Positions 7,513 through 13,029 of a DNA stretch of 13,029 nt are shown piece by piece (within the stretch, counting starts at the first letter, position 1; every line of letters starts with the position of its first letter). The notes beneath the pieces are model-generated. The model saw nothing but the letters and a program-made list of their open reading frames with translations. It was not told the origin of the DNA and searched no databases. The translations under genes were made by a program, and so were the position numbers. This stretch comes from an uncultured Lactobacillaceae bacterium (GTDB lineage: Bacteria; Bacillota; Bacilli; Lactobacillales; Lactobacillaceae), in NCBI GenBank assembly GCA_934216625.1, contig CAKQCC010000018.1, positions 1-13,029 on the forward strand, written 5' to 3'.

Positions 7513-7766
7513 TTCATCATATTTTTTACTCATCCAGATTCTACAGCTGCAGATGAAAACCCTGAGGCGCTTCGTGCTGACCAAATTGAAGAGTTAAGGT
7601 TATACAGGGTGTTCAAAAGTGTATTTACGAGAAACCAAAATCGTATAATTATATTAACCATCATAAAATTCCTAGCTATCACCGAGTGTACACAGACGGT
7701 TATACTAAGTGAATATACCGATTTATGCACGACATCGGCGAAGATTTAGTGAAATTGAAAAGCTAG
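7513..7766 (+). pseudogene. Frameshifted gene remnant, function unknown
   Basis: Two frames join into one protein-like text. Frame one (7531 to about 7607) reads HPDSTAADENPEALRADQIE then ELRLYR. Frame two (from about 7608) reads YEKPKSYNYINHHKIPSYHR then VYTDGYTK, a TGA stop, and IYRFMHDIGEDLVKLKS up to a TAG at 7764. Both have the amino-acid mix of real protein, while the alternative frames turn into low-complexity text. This suggests a decayed gene with at least one frameshift and one stop. No start codon or Shine-Dalgarno is seen. The family is not recognised; it may be continuous with the remnant upstream. Confidence 0.35.
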
Positions 7767-7990
7767 AAGTTTATTTGATGAACTGGAATTAGGCGTTGTG
7801 ATATTATAAATATGAGCAAATAATAACAGCGATCATTATGATTACTAAAATGAGCACGTTGCCAAAGAAGTAACGTGTTTTATTTTTCAATTATTGCTTA
7901 TAATTGCATTTTTCACAGTCATCGAATTCCGCTACATTAGGTATTTCAATGGCTGCTTTTTATTCTCTTATCCAAGAATGATTACCACTA
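7767..7990. other. Non-coding AT-rich stretch before lepB
   Basis: No reading frame with protein-like composition and no RNA gene is seen on either strand. It contains the terminator at 7854-7887 and otherwise looks like decayed island sequence leading to the lepB promoter. Confidence 0.5.
7854..7887 (+). terminator. Intrinsic terminator closing the toxin-antitoxin island
   Basis: GCACGTT (7854-7860) pairs with AACGTGT (7872-7878) around an 11-base loop and is followed by a T-run (TTTTATTTTT). An A-run just before the left arm means it could also work on the minus strand. Confidence 0.6.
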
Positions 7991-7999
7991 TGTTATAAT
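7991..7999 (+). promoter_or_regulatory. Extended -10 promoter of lepB
   Basis: TGTTATAAT is a perfect TGnTATAAT extended -10, 50 bases before the lepB start. No good -35 is present. It is identical to the element before jag. Confidence 0.6.
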
Positions 8000-8048
8000 A
8001 AATAATACATTTATACTTAAGTAATTCATTAAAGCAGGAAGGATCAAC

Positions 8049-8651
8049 ATGCAATTTTTTAAAAATTATATCGTACCGATTCTCGTAGCAGTGGTTTTAT
8101 ACCTGTTAATTGAATCCTTCGTCTTTACCATGGTCCGAGTTGACGGAGATTCGATGCAACCTAATTTACAAAATAATGAACGAGTGATGGTGTGGAGAAT
8201 GGCCCACGTTCATCATCTGAGCGTGATCGTCTTTAACGCGCACGGTGAAGATCCACAGGCAACCCCTCAAAAAGATTATTACGTCAAGCGGGTCATCGGA
8301 ATGCCCGGCGATACCGTTTCGTATCGAAAGGGTCAAATTCTGGTGAACGGCAAGCCGGTCAAACAGAATTTCATTAATCATTTACAAAAAAATGACGGAA
8401 CCGGAATTACCGGCTATCAAAATAACGGAAATTGGAACATTCATCAATTAGCAGCTCATTGGCCTCGCAACCGGACTTCGATTAAAGTTCCGGCCGGCCA
8501 TTATTTTGTGCTTGGTGATCACCGCAGCATTTCGAACGACAGCCGTTACTGGGGCTTCGTGTCCAAAGATAAAATCTTAGGCGTTGTTAAGACGATGCCG
8601 TGGGGGACGACGAGCCATGATCGCTATGATGTAAATGATTTAGCGTATTAG
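8049..8651 (+). CDS. lepB: Signal peptidase I
   Basis: Signal peptidase I cleaves signal peptides from exported proteins at the outer face of the membrane. One N-terminal membrane anchor (about residues 5-27) is followed by the catalytic Ser in GDSMQPNL (S35). The general base Lys is in YYVKRVIGMPGD (K80). The family boxes near the C-terminus are GHYFVLGDHRSISNDSRYWG and FV-SKDKILG. At 200 residues it is a typical Gram-positive SipS-type enzyme with a single membrane segment. ATG 8049 follows AGGAAGGA. It has its own extended -10 promoter and a strong terminator, so it is a single-gene unit. The symbol lepB/sipS depends on naming custom. Confidence 0.95.
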   Translation: MQFFKNYIVPILVAVVLYLLIESFVFTMVRVDGDSMQPNLQNNERVMVWRMAHVHHLSVIVFNAHGEDPQATPQKDYYVKRVIGMPGDTVSYRKGQILVNGKPVKQNFINHLQKNDGTGITGYQNNGNWNIHQLAAHWPRNRTSIKVPAGHYFVLGDHRSISNDSRYWGFVSKDKILGVVKTMPWGTTSHDRYDVNDLAY

Positions 8652-8698
8652 TGATAAATTGTTTCTCAAATTAAAATCAAATTTTTGAATAAAGATTA

Positions 8699-8733
8699 AG
8701 GCTTGTTAAATTTAAGCAAGCCTCTTTTGTTTT
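8699..8733 (+). terminator. Intrinsic terminator after lepB
   Basis: AGGCTTG (8699-8705) pairs with CAAGCCT (8717-8723). The loop TTAAATTTAAG can itself pair partly, extending the stem. CTTTTGTTTT follows. Confidence 0.85.
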
Positions 8734-8742
8734 GGTTATTAG

Positions 8743-8771
8743 TTGAGTTGGTGATTATTTACCACTAAAAT
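8743..8771 (+). promoter_or_regulatory. Sigma-A-type promoter of the pepC pair
   Basis: TTGAGT (8743-8748) and TAAAAT (8766-8771) are separated by exactly 17 bases. They lie after the lepB terminator and about 35 bases before the first pepC start. Confidence 0.5.
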
Positions 8772-8806
8772 ATTAAATAAACCGTTACTTTTACAGGAGT
8801 GATTTA

Positions 8807-10135
8807 ATGCATCAATTAACTAAAACTGATTTACAAAAATTAAATGCTGATCTGCAGCATCAACCCGATGCGGCAGTTTTATCGAGAGCAATTCAAACGA
8901 ACGGAATTAATAACGCTGCTAAAAATCCAAAAGTTAAGCCAGCGTTAAACCGGGTCTTCTCACTTGATCTAAAGACTAAGACCATTACCGATCAAAAGCA
9001 CGCAGGATTATGCTGGATGTTCGCGGCCCTGAACTTCTTACGCCATTATTTTATCAAAGAGTATCACGTCAAAAATTTTGAACTTTCCAGTAATTATTTA
9101 TTCTTCTGGGATAAAATTGAACGAGCCAACGTCTTTTTTGATCACGTCATTCAAACCGCCAATCGATCAACTTACGATCGTTCAGTTGATTTATACCTCA
9201 ACTTCCCCGATGATGACGGTGGCGAATGGGACATGGCAGTTTCCTTGATCGAAAAGTATGGCTTAATGCCGGCTAATGTTTTTCCACGCACTAAAGCCGC
9301 TAACAATACTGATGATTTGAACGCAATCTTGGGCTTGAAGATGCGCCGGGATGCGGTAATTTTACGTCACTCGGTTCAGAATCATGATTCCGACGTTAAG
9401 AAACTTAAGGATCAAATGATGAACGAAATTTATCGAATCACCGCTGAATCGCTTGGGACCCCACCGGAAAAATTTAATTTGGAATACCGAGATAATAAGA
9501 AACGAAAGGGTAACCACGATGCTAAAGCTGGTTATCATTTCGTGGCGAACCTAACCCCGCTTGATTTTTATCGCCGGTATTTCAAAGGAGTTCATTTGGA
9601 TGACTACGTTCCACTAACTAATTACCCAGACAAGAAAATGAACCAACTTTATCGTCAGAAGAGCGGCGATAACGTTGAAGGCGGTCGTGATATTCACTTC
9701 CTGAACGTTCCGATGAAAGTCTTGAAGAAAACGGCAATTGCCCAGATGAAAGACGGCTGGGGCGTTTGGTTCGGCAACGACGTTTTGGAACAAGAAAATC
9801 AGAATCAGGGCTACCTTGACGGTAAATTGTATCAACGTGCTAAATTGTTTCACGTTGATTTAAGCATGACCAAGAAAGAACGGTTTCAGTATTTGGAAGC
9901 CGAATCTTCTCACGCGATGACTTTCGTGGGCGTTGACTTAGTTCATGACCAACCAACTAAATGGAAAGTCGAAAACAGCTGGGGCGCTAAAGTCGGCGAA
10001 AGTGGTTACTTCGTGATGAGCGACGACTGGATGGACAAATACGTTTACGAAGTGATCGTTAATAAAAAATATTTAACGAAACAACAGCAAAAATTGTTAC
10101 ACATGAAACCAATTGAACTTAAACCTTGGGAATAA
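8807..10135 (+). CDS. pepC: Aminopeptidase C (peptidase C1B), copy 1
   Basis: PepC is a cytoplasmic papain-fold cysteine aminopeptidase (bleomycin hydrolase family) that removes N-terminal residues from imported peptides; family members form hexamers. The catalytic set is complete: oxyanion Gln Q63, nucleophile C69 in CWMFAALNF, H369 in SSHAMTFVGVDL, and N390 in VENSWG. The residue before the Cys is Leu (GLC), where the family almost always has Arg (GRC), as copy 2 does. It has 442 residues, normal length. Compared with copy 2 it has a short insertion at about 233-248 (KRKGNHDAKAGYHFV). ATG 8807 is preceded by AGGAG at 8795-8799. Copy 2 starts 17 bases after its stop, so the two form an operon. 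Confidence 0.95.
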   Translation: MHQLTKTDLQKLNADLQHQPDAAVLSRAIQTNGINNAAKNPKVKPALNRVFSLDLKTKTITDQKHAGLCWMFAALNFLRHYFIKEYHVKNFELSSNYLFFWDKIERANVFFDHVIQTANRSTYDRSVDLYLNFPDDDGGEWDMAVSLIEKYGLMPANVFPRTKAANNTDDLNAILGLKMRRDAVILRHSVQNHDSDVKKLKDQMMNEIYRITAESLGTPPEKFNLEYRDNKKRKGNHDAKAGYHFVANLTPLDFYRRYFKGVHLDDYVPLTNYPDKKMNQLYRQKSGDNVEGGRDIHFLNVPMKVLKKTAIAQMKDGWGVWFGNDVLEQENQNQGYLDGKLYQRAKLFHVDLSMTKKERFQYLEAESSHAMTFVGVDLVHDQPTKWKVENSWGAKVGESGYFVMSDDWMDKYVYEVIVNKKYLTKQQQKLLHMKPIELKPWE

Positions 10136-10152
10136 AAATGGAGGTGTAATCG

Positions 10153-11466
10153 ATGAGTAAATTAACTACTAAAAATTTAAAGAAATTTAAAACTAATTAT
10201 CAGAAACAACCTAACCACAACGTTATCGCGCGTGCAATTCAAGAAAACGGGATTAATAACGTTGCTCGGGATCCCAAATCAGCCACTCGCTTAAACCCGG
10301 TTTTTAACGTTGAAGTTAAGACTGGCCAGGTTGCAAATCAAAAACGCAGTGGCCGCTGCTGGCTGTTCTCAATGCTGAACGTTTTAAAACAACGGGTTGC
10401 TAAGAAAATTAACGTTAAGGATTTTCAGCTGTCATCAAATTATTTATTTTTCTGGGACAAAATCGAACGAGCTAACATCTTTTACGACCGAATGATTGCG
10501 TTAGCCGGTCGCTCCACTAAGGACCGAACCGTTGATTTCTACTTAGGAATGCCCGGCGGTGACGGTGGCCAATGGGCAATGGCTGCGGCCTTGGTTCAGA
10601 AATACGGGGTCGTTCCCCAATCCGTTTTTCCAGAAAATATCGTAACGAATCACACTTTTGAATTTGAACGACTGATGAATTTAAAGCTGCGTCGTGACGG
10701 GATGCAATTACGCCGACTGGTTCGTAACGGTGCTAGTGATCATGAAATTATGAGCGCTAGGGATCGGATGCTAAGTGAAGTTTACCGGATTACCGCTTAT
10801 TCATTTGGGGTCCCACCGAAGAAATTTGATTTTGAGTACCGTGACGATAAGAAGAAATACCATCGCGACCCGAATCTAACTCCACAGAAATTTTACCAGA
10901 AGTACGTTGGCGTTAATCTAAATGATTATGTAGTGGCCACCAATTCTCCTGATAAGAAAATGAATCAGAAGTACAGTTTACCGAGCCAAGATAACGTCGT
11001 TGGCGGTAAACATATTGAATTCCTGAACATGCCGATGAAATACTTGAAGCAGGCGGCAATTAAACAATTAAAGGCCGGAGATCCCGTTTGGTTCGGGAAC
11101 GACGTAATTCAACAAATGAGCCGAAAACATGGTTATCTGGACAGCCACTTGTATCATCGAGCTGAATTATTTGACGTTAATTTGTCGATGAGCAAGGCCG
11201 ACCGGCTTGCTTATCACGAAGCCTGCGTATCTCACGCTATGACGTTGACCGGTGTTGATTTGGTTCACGGCAAACCAACGAAATGGAAAGTTCAGAACAG
11301 CTGGGGATCCAAAGTTGGTCATAACGGTTACTTCGTGATGACTGACGACTGGATGAATCAATTTGTTTACGAAGTAGTGGTTAAGAAACAATACTTGCCA
11401 GCTACTCAGCAACGAATTGATGATCAGACCCCAATTGCTTTGAAACCTTGGGATTCATTACAATGA
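10153..11466 (+). CDS. pepC: Aminopeptidase C (peptidase C1B), copy 2
   Basis: This is a second PepC/bleomycin-hydrolase-type aminopeptidase, a tandem paralogue of the gene before it. Catalytic residues are Q63, C69 in SGRCWLFSMLN, H361 in VSHAMTLTGVDL and N382 in VQNSWG. The family GRC motif is intact. The two copies align along their whole length with many shared blocks, for example NYLFFWDKIERAN, and KPW near the C-terminus, but differ at many positions, so the duplication is old. It has 437 residues. The Shine-Dalgarno GGAGGTG (10140-10146) lies just before ATG 10153. In lactobacilli such second copies are sometimes called PepE/PepG-type endopeptidases; whether this copy acts as an amino- or endopeptidase cannot be read from the sequence. 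Confidence 0.94.
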   Translation: MSKLTTKNLKKFKTNYQKQPNHNVIARAIQENGINNVARDPKSATRLNPVFNVEVKTGQVANQKRSGRCWLFSMLNVLKQRVAKKINVKDFQLSSNYLFFWDKIERANIFYDRMIALAGRSTKDRTVDFYLGMPGGDGGQWAMAAALVQKYGVVPQSVFPENIVTNHTFEFERLMNLKLRRDGMQLRRLVRNGASDHEIMSARDRMLSEVYRITAYSFGVPPKKFDFEYRDDKKKYHRDPNLTPQKFYQKYVGVNLNDYVVATNSPDKKMNQKYSLPSQDNVVGGKHIEFLNMPMKYLKQAAIKQLKAGDPVWFGNDVIQQMSRKHGYLDSHLYHRAELFDVNLSMSKADRLAYHEACVSHAMTLTGVDLVHGKPTKWKVQNSWGSKVGHNGYFVMTDDWMNQFVYEVVVKKQYLPATQQRIDDQTPIALKPWDSLQ

Positions 11467-11476
11467 CTAAGTTAGT

Positions 11477-11504
11477 TTGACATTTATTAAAATATGTTTA
11501 TACT
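11477..11504 (+). promoter_or_regulatory. Strong sigma-A promoter of a small transcription unit
   Basis: A perfect -35 TTGACA (11477-11482) and a -10 TATACT (11499-11504) stand 16 bases apart. This is the best-matching promoter in the window. It begins just after pepC copy 2 and drives the 30-residue ORF at 11546. Confidence 0.75.
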
Positions 11505-11516
11505 TATAAGTGTAAT
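11497..11516. promoter_or_regulatory. Palindrome over the -10 and start site; candidate operator
   Basis: Half-sites TTTATACTTA and TAAGTGTAAT are inverted copies matching at 8 of 10 positions, with a perfect 10-base core ACTTATAAGT. The palindrome covers the -10 hexamer, where a bound dimeric repressor would block RNA polymerase. The regulator is unknown. Confidence 0.4.
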
Positions 11517-11545
11517 CTGAAATTGTCGAAAAGGAGATGTCAATA

Positions 11546-11638
11546 TTGATGCAGATTGCAGAATTACAGGTGAATGATATGAAAGTCCGCATGGATCGCC
11601 AGGTCCGCCGTAACATTTGTGATCTGTGTGAACATTGA
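11546..11638 (+). CDS. Small ORF, 30 residues, unrecognised, C-x2-C-x-H end
   Basis: AAGGAG (11531-11536) is followed at 9 bases by TTG 11546 and at 12 by ATG 11549. The frame runs to TGA 11636-11638. The peptide is hydrophilic and basic in its second half (DMKVRMDRQVRRN) and ends ICDLCEH, a C-x2-C-x-H arrangement that could bind a metal. It has no signal peptide or membrane segment, unlike a holin-like type I toxin. An in-frame ATG at 11537 touches the Shine-Dalgarno and is not usable with it. The promoter before it and two terminators after it make a self-contained unit of about 190 bases. It could be a small protein, a leader peptide, or part of a regulatory RNA. I do not recognise the family. 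Confidence 0.5.
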   Translation: MMQIAELQVNDMKVRMDRQVRRNICDLCEH

Positions 11639-11639
11639 G

Positions 11640-11660
11640 ATTTCTAAATTAATTAGAAAT
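11640..11660 (+). repeat. AT-only hairpin after the small ORF
   Basis: ATTTCTAA (11640-11647) and TTAGAAAT (11653-11660) are a perfect 8-base inverted repeat with a 5-base loop, two bases after the small ORF stop. It is not followed by a T-run, so it is not a terminator by itself. Confidence 0.5.
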
Positions 11661-11669
11661 TAATCAAAA

Positions 11670-11703
11670 GTCACACGGGTCAAAAATCATCGTGTGGCTT
11701 TTT
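11670..11703 (+). terminator. First of two tandem terminators
   Basis: GTCACACG (11670-11677) pairs with CGTGTGGC (11691-11698), eight pairs with one G-T, followed by TTTTT. Confidence 0.8.
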
Positions 11704-11722
11704 AGTTGATTGAGCTAAACGA

Positions 11723-11755
11723 AGCCACGCGATTAGAAAATCGTGTGGCTTTTTT
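11723..11755 (+). terminator. Second tandem terminator
   Basis: AGCCACGCGATT (11723-11734) pairs with AATCGTGTGGCT (11739-11750) in a 12-base stem (one G-T) with loop AGAA, followed by TTTTT. Its right arm and tail repeat those of the first terminator (TCGTGTGGCTTTTT). The A-rich left flank is short, so action on the minus strand is less likely. Confidence 0.88.
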
Positions 11756-11770
11756 AATCTTTAATTTAAT

Positions 11771-11803
11771 TTCGAAACGTTGAACAGGAATTCTGGTTTC
11801 GAA
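11771..11803. repeat. Inverted repeat before the T-box
   Basis: TTCGAAAC (11771-11778) and GTTTCGAA (11796-11803) are perfect inverted copies 17 bases apart. A weak -35-like TTGAAC (11780-11785) lies inside, so this may overlap the promoter of the T-box transcript and act as an operator. No good -10 was found. Confidence 0.35.
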
Positions 11804-11821
11804 TCATTCACAGAAAACTTT

Positions 11822-12023
11822 TGGGAGTGAGACTTAAGCATGACGAAAAATCAGATCGTACCTGAGAGTTATGATCTTGAATCAAAAGGATCGTCGGTCG
11901 TCCCGTTATCACGCTAAGTCATTGACTTAGTAAGCTAGTTGGTTGTGAAACAGCTAGAAATTGAGGTGGCACCGCGATTTAATCGTCCTCTTGGAATCGT
12001 TGAGATTCTGAGGGGACTTTTTT
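11822..12023 (+). promoter_or_regulatory. T-box riboswitch, probably glutamine-specific
   Basis: A T-box leader senses uncharged tRNA and lets transcription continue when its amino acid is short. Stem I starts with GGGAGTGAGAC (K-turn-like AGTGA) pairing with GTCGTCCC, and its distal arm pairs GATC (11854-11857) with GATC (11873-11876). The specifier loop reads GAATCAAAAGG; by the GAAN-codon-A pattern of the glyQS leader the codon is CAA (11883-11885), glutamine. The T-box is GAGGTGGCACCGCG (11963-11976). The antiterminator pairs GAGG with CCTC and GCGA with TCGT around the TGGCACC bulge. The competing terminator is a 14-base stem (11985-11998 with 12004-12017) and T6. The bulge TGGC calls for a tRNA with discriminator G, which fits Gln or Ser but not Ile. 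Confidence 0.93.
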
Positions 12024-12026
12024 GTT

Positions 12027-12073
12027 AGGAGGTTTTATGAATGTACCGTCGATTCGTAATTAATGTTCAGTAA
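12027..12073 (+). other. Orphan Shine-Dalgarno with mini-ORF between T-box and transporter
   Basis: AGGAGG (12027-12032) directly follows the T-box terminator. ATG 12041, eight bases on, opens MYRRFVINVQ and a stop at 12071-12073. ATG 12037 opens MNVPSIRN and stops at 12061-12063. The transporter has its own Shine-Dalgarno downstream. This may be a leader peptide, or the stub of a first gene that was deleted. Neither peptide is recognised. Confidence 0.35.
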
Positions 12074-12112
12074 AATTTCTAAATCGAAATTAATTTCTAG
12101 GAAGGGATTAAG

Positions 12113-13029
12113 ATGCATAAAGTTAAGAAAATAATTATTACGTTGTTAACCGTGATCATGCTTTGTTTGGGCATTGGCAGCATGGCTCAGTCAGCTAACG
12201 CGAACTCAAGTGATCATTATTTGCAGCACATCAAGGAAAAAGGTGTGTTGGTAGTTGGCACTTCACCCGATTATCCACCGTATGAATTTAACGCCAAAAC
12301 GTCTAACGGTAGCAAGGTTAAAGGTGCCGACGTTATTTTGGCTCACCACATTGCCAAGCACTTAGGCGTTAGGTTAAAGGTAAAGGCGATGTCATTTAAT
12401 TCATTACTGGTAGCTTTAGAAACCCATAAAGTTGATATGGTAATTTCTGGAATGCAGAAGACGCCGAGCCGGGCCAAGAGCGTTGACTTCACAAACGAAT
12501 ACTTTAAGACCGGGTTGAGTTTCTTAATTAATGACTCTGATGTTAAAAGATACAAATCTTATCACAACTTAGAACACGCCAAAATTGGTGCCCAAACCGG
12601 AACTACTCAAGTCAATCAAGTTCAGGCTCAAATGAAGCAAGCTAAGTTAAAGAAAATGGACAGCAATTCTGATTTAACGATTGCGCTAAAGTCCCATAAG
12701 ATCCAGGCGGTCGCAATGGATAACGCCGTTGCCAGAGCCTATGCTTCTCATGCTCCTGGTTTAAGGAGCGTTCCGTCCGGCTTAAAGATTAACAAAAAGG
12801 ATTCATACGATAGCATTGCGATCCCTAAAGGCGCGACTTCCTTAGTCAAAGCTACAAATCAAGAAATTAATCATTTAGATCATCAGCATGCTTATACTTC
12901 TGAATTCGTTCCCGAAGCAATTAAACAGATTTCGAGCCATAAAGGTAAATCTTCGGTTTGGTCCACGATGTGGAGCTACCGGGGCTTCTTTGCCCAAGGC
13001 CTTAAATTAACGATCATGATTTCAATCGT
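12113..13029 (+). CDS. GlnP-like amino-acid ABC transporter, binding protein-permease fusion (3' end cut)
   Basis: The frame opens at ATG 12113 after AGGAAGGGA (12099-12107) and runs past the right edge. A Sec signal peptide (residues 1-30: KVKK, hydrophobic stretch, ANA cleavage site) is followed by a type II periplasmic-binding domain. Family motifs are LVVGTSPDYPPYEF, DMVISGMQKTPSRAKSVDF with the ligand-carboxylate-binding Arg in TPSR, and AKIGAQTGTTQ. At about residue 285 the text changes to WSTMWSYRGFFAQGLKLTIM, the start of a HisM/GlnP-type permease domain. This matches GlnP of lactic acid bacteria, which fuses binding and membrane domains and works with an ATPase (GlnQ), expected just outside. 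GlnP systems import Gln, Glu or Asn. The T-box upstream makes glutamine the leading candidate. Confidence 0.88.
   Translation, partial: MHKVKKIIITLLTVIMLCLGIGSMAQSANANSSDHYLQHIKEKGVLVVGTSPDYPPYEFNAKTSNGSKVKGADVILAHHIAKHLGVRLKVKAMSFNSLLVALETHKVDMVISGMQKTPSRAKSVDFTNEYFKTGLSFLINDSDVKRYKSYHNLEHAKIGAQTGTTQVNQVQAQMKQAKLKKMDSNSDLTIALKSHKIQAVAMDNAVARAYASHAPGLRSVPSGLKINKKDSYDSIAIPKGATSLVKATNQEINHLDHQHAYTSEFVPEAIKQISSHKGKSSVWSTMWSYRGFFAQGLKLTIMISI

Noticed and set aside
7530..7730. A 66-codon minus-strand open frame in the island
   Set aside because: No Shine-Dalgarno, and the plus strand of the same stretch carries more protein-like text; treated as chance in decayed sequence.
11537..11545. ATG 11537 as start of the small ORF
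   Set aside because: It abuts the AAGGAG Shine-Dalgarno with no spacing; TTG 11546 or ATG 11549 are properly spaced.
11822..12023. A tRNA gene suggested by the GGTGGCACC and stem-rich sequence
   Set aside because: The conserved T-box, mutually exclusive antiterminator and terminator, and downstream transporter identify a T-box leader; no cloverleaf can be drawn.
1..13029. CRISPR array, insertion sequence, integrase or rRNA
   Set aside because: No regularly spaced repeats, transposase or integrase motifs, or rRNA-like segments were seen anywhere in the window.

Overview
The window looks like the origin-proximal region of a low-GC Gram-positive bacterium of the family Lactobacillaceae. The reasons are the order rnpA-yidC-jag-mnmE-mnmG (the classic Firmicutes block beside oriC), paired PepC cysteine aminopeptidases, a T-box riboswitch in front of a fused binding-protein/permease amino-acid transporter, and AT-rich codon use with strong Shine-Dalgarno sites. 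A heterofermentative genus such as Fructilactobacillus or Apilactobacillus is possible, but this cannot be settled by reading alone.

Layout. Positions 1-164 are AT-rich, hold DnaA-box-like sequences, and have a strong Shine-Dalgarno on the minus strand at the left edge. This may be the start of dnaA, but the reading frame there looks broken. The gene rpmH, expected between dnaA and rnpA, is absent. From 165 to 5704 lies the core block: rnpA (RNase P protein, with an anomalous start), yidC (lipoprotein-type membrane insertase), jag/khpB (RNA-binding), mnmE and mnmG (the two partners that make the tRNA wobble-uridine modification). An EamA/DMT-type transporter follows (5740-6675).

Positions 6676-7990 form a small, AT-rich accessory island. 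It holds a two-gene type II toxin-antitoxin operon (RelB/DinJ-like antitoxin and YoeB/RelE-like toxin, overlapping by 4 bases) followed by decayed, frameshifted gene remnants and a terminator. The core genome resumes with a signal peptidase I (8049-8651) and a tandem pair of PepC/bleomycin-hydrolase-type aminopeptidases (8807-11466).

Positions 11467-12112 are regulatory. First comes a self-contained small transcription unit: a good sigma-A promoter overlapped by a palindrome, a strong Shine-Dalgarno, a 30-residue ORF ending in a C-x2-C-x-H motif, then two tandem terminators. Next is a complete T-box riboswitch whose likely specifier codon is CAA (glutamine), then an orphan Shine-Dalgarno with a mini-ORF, and finally a GlnP-like transporter gene that runs off the right edge.

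Functional themes are translation and tRNA maturation (RnpA, MnmE, MnmG), membrane protein biogenesis and secretion (YidC, LepB), and peptide and amino-acid acquisition (two PepC enzymes and a T-box-controlled transporter). The points most worth a second look are the rnpA start, where a perfect A_AAA_AAG heptamer joins an ATG to the conserved frame; the missing rpmH; the unrecognised 30-residue small gene; and the toxin-antitoxin island.
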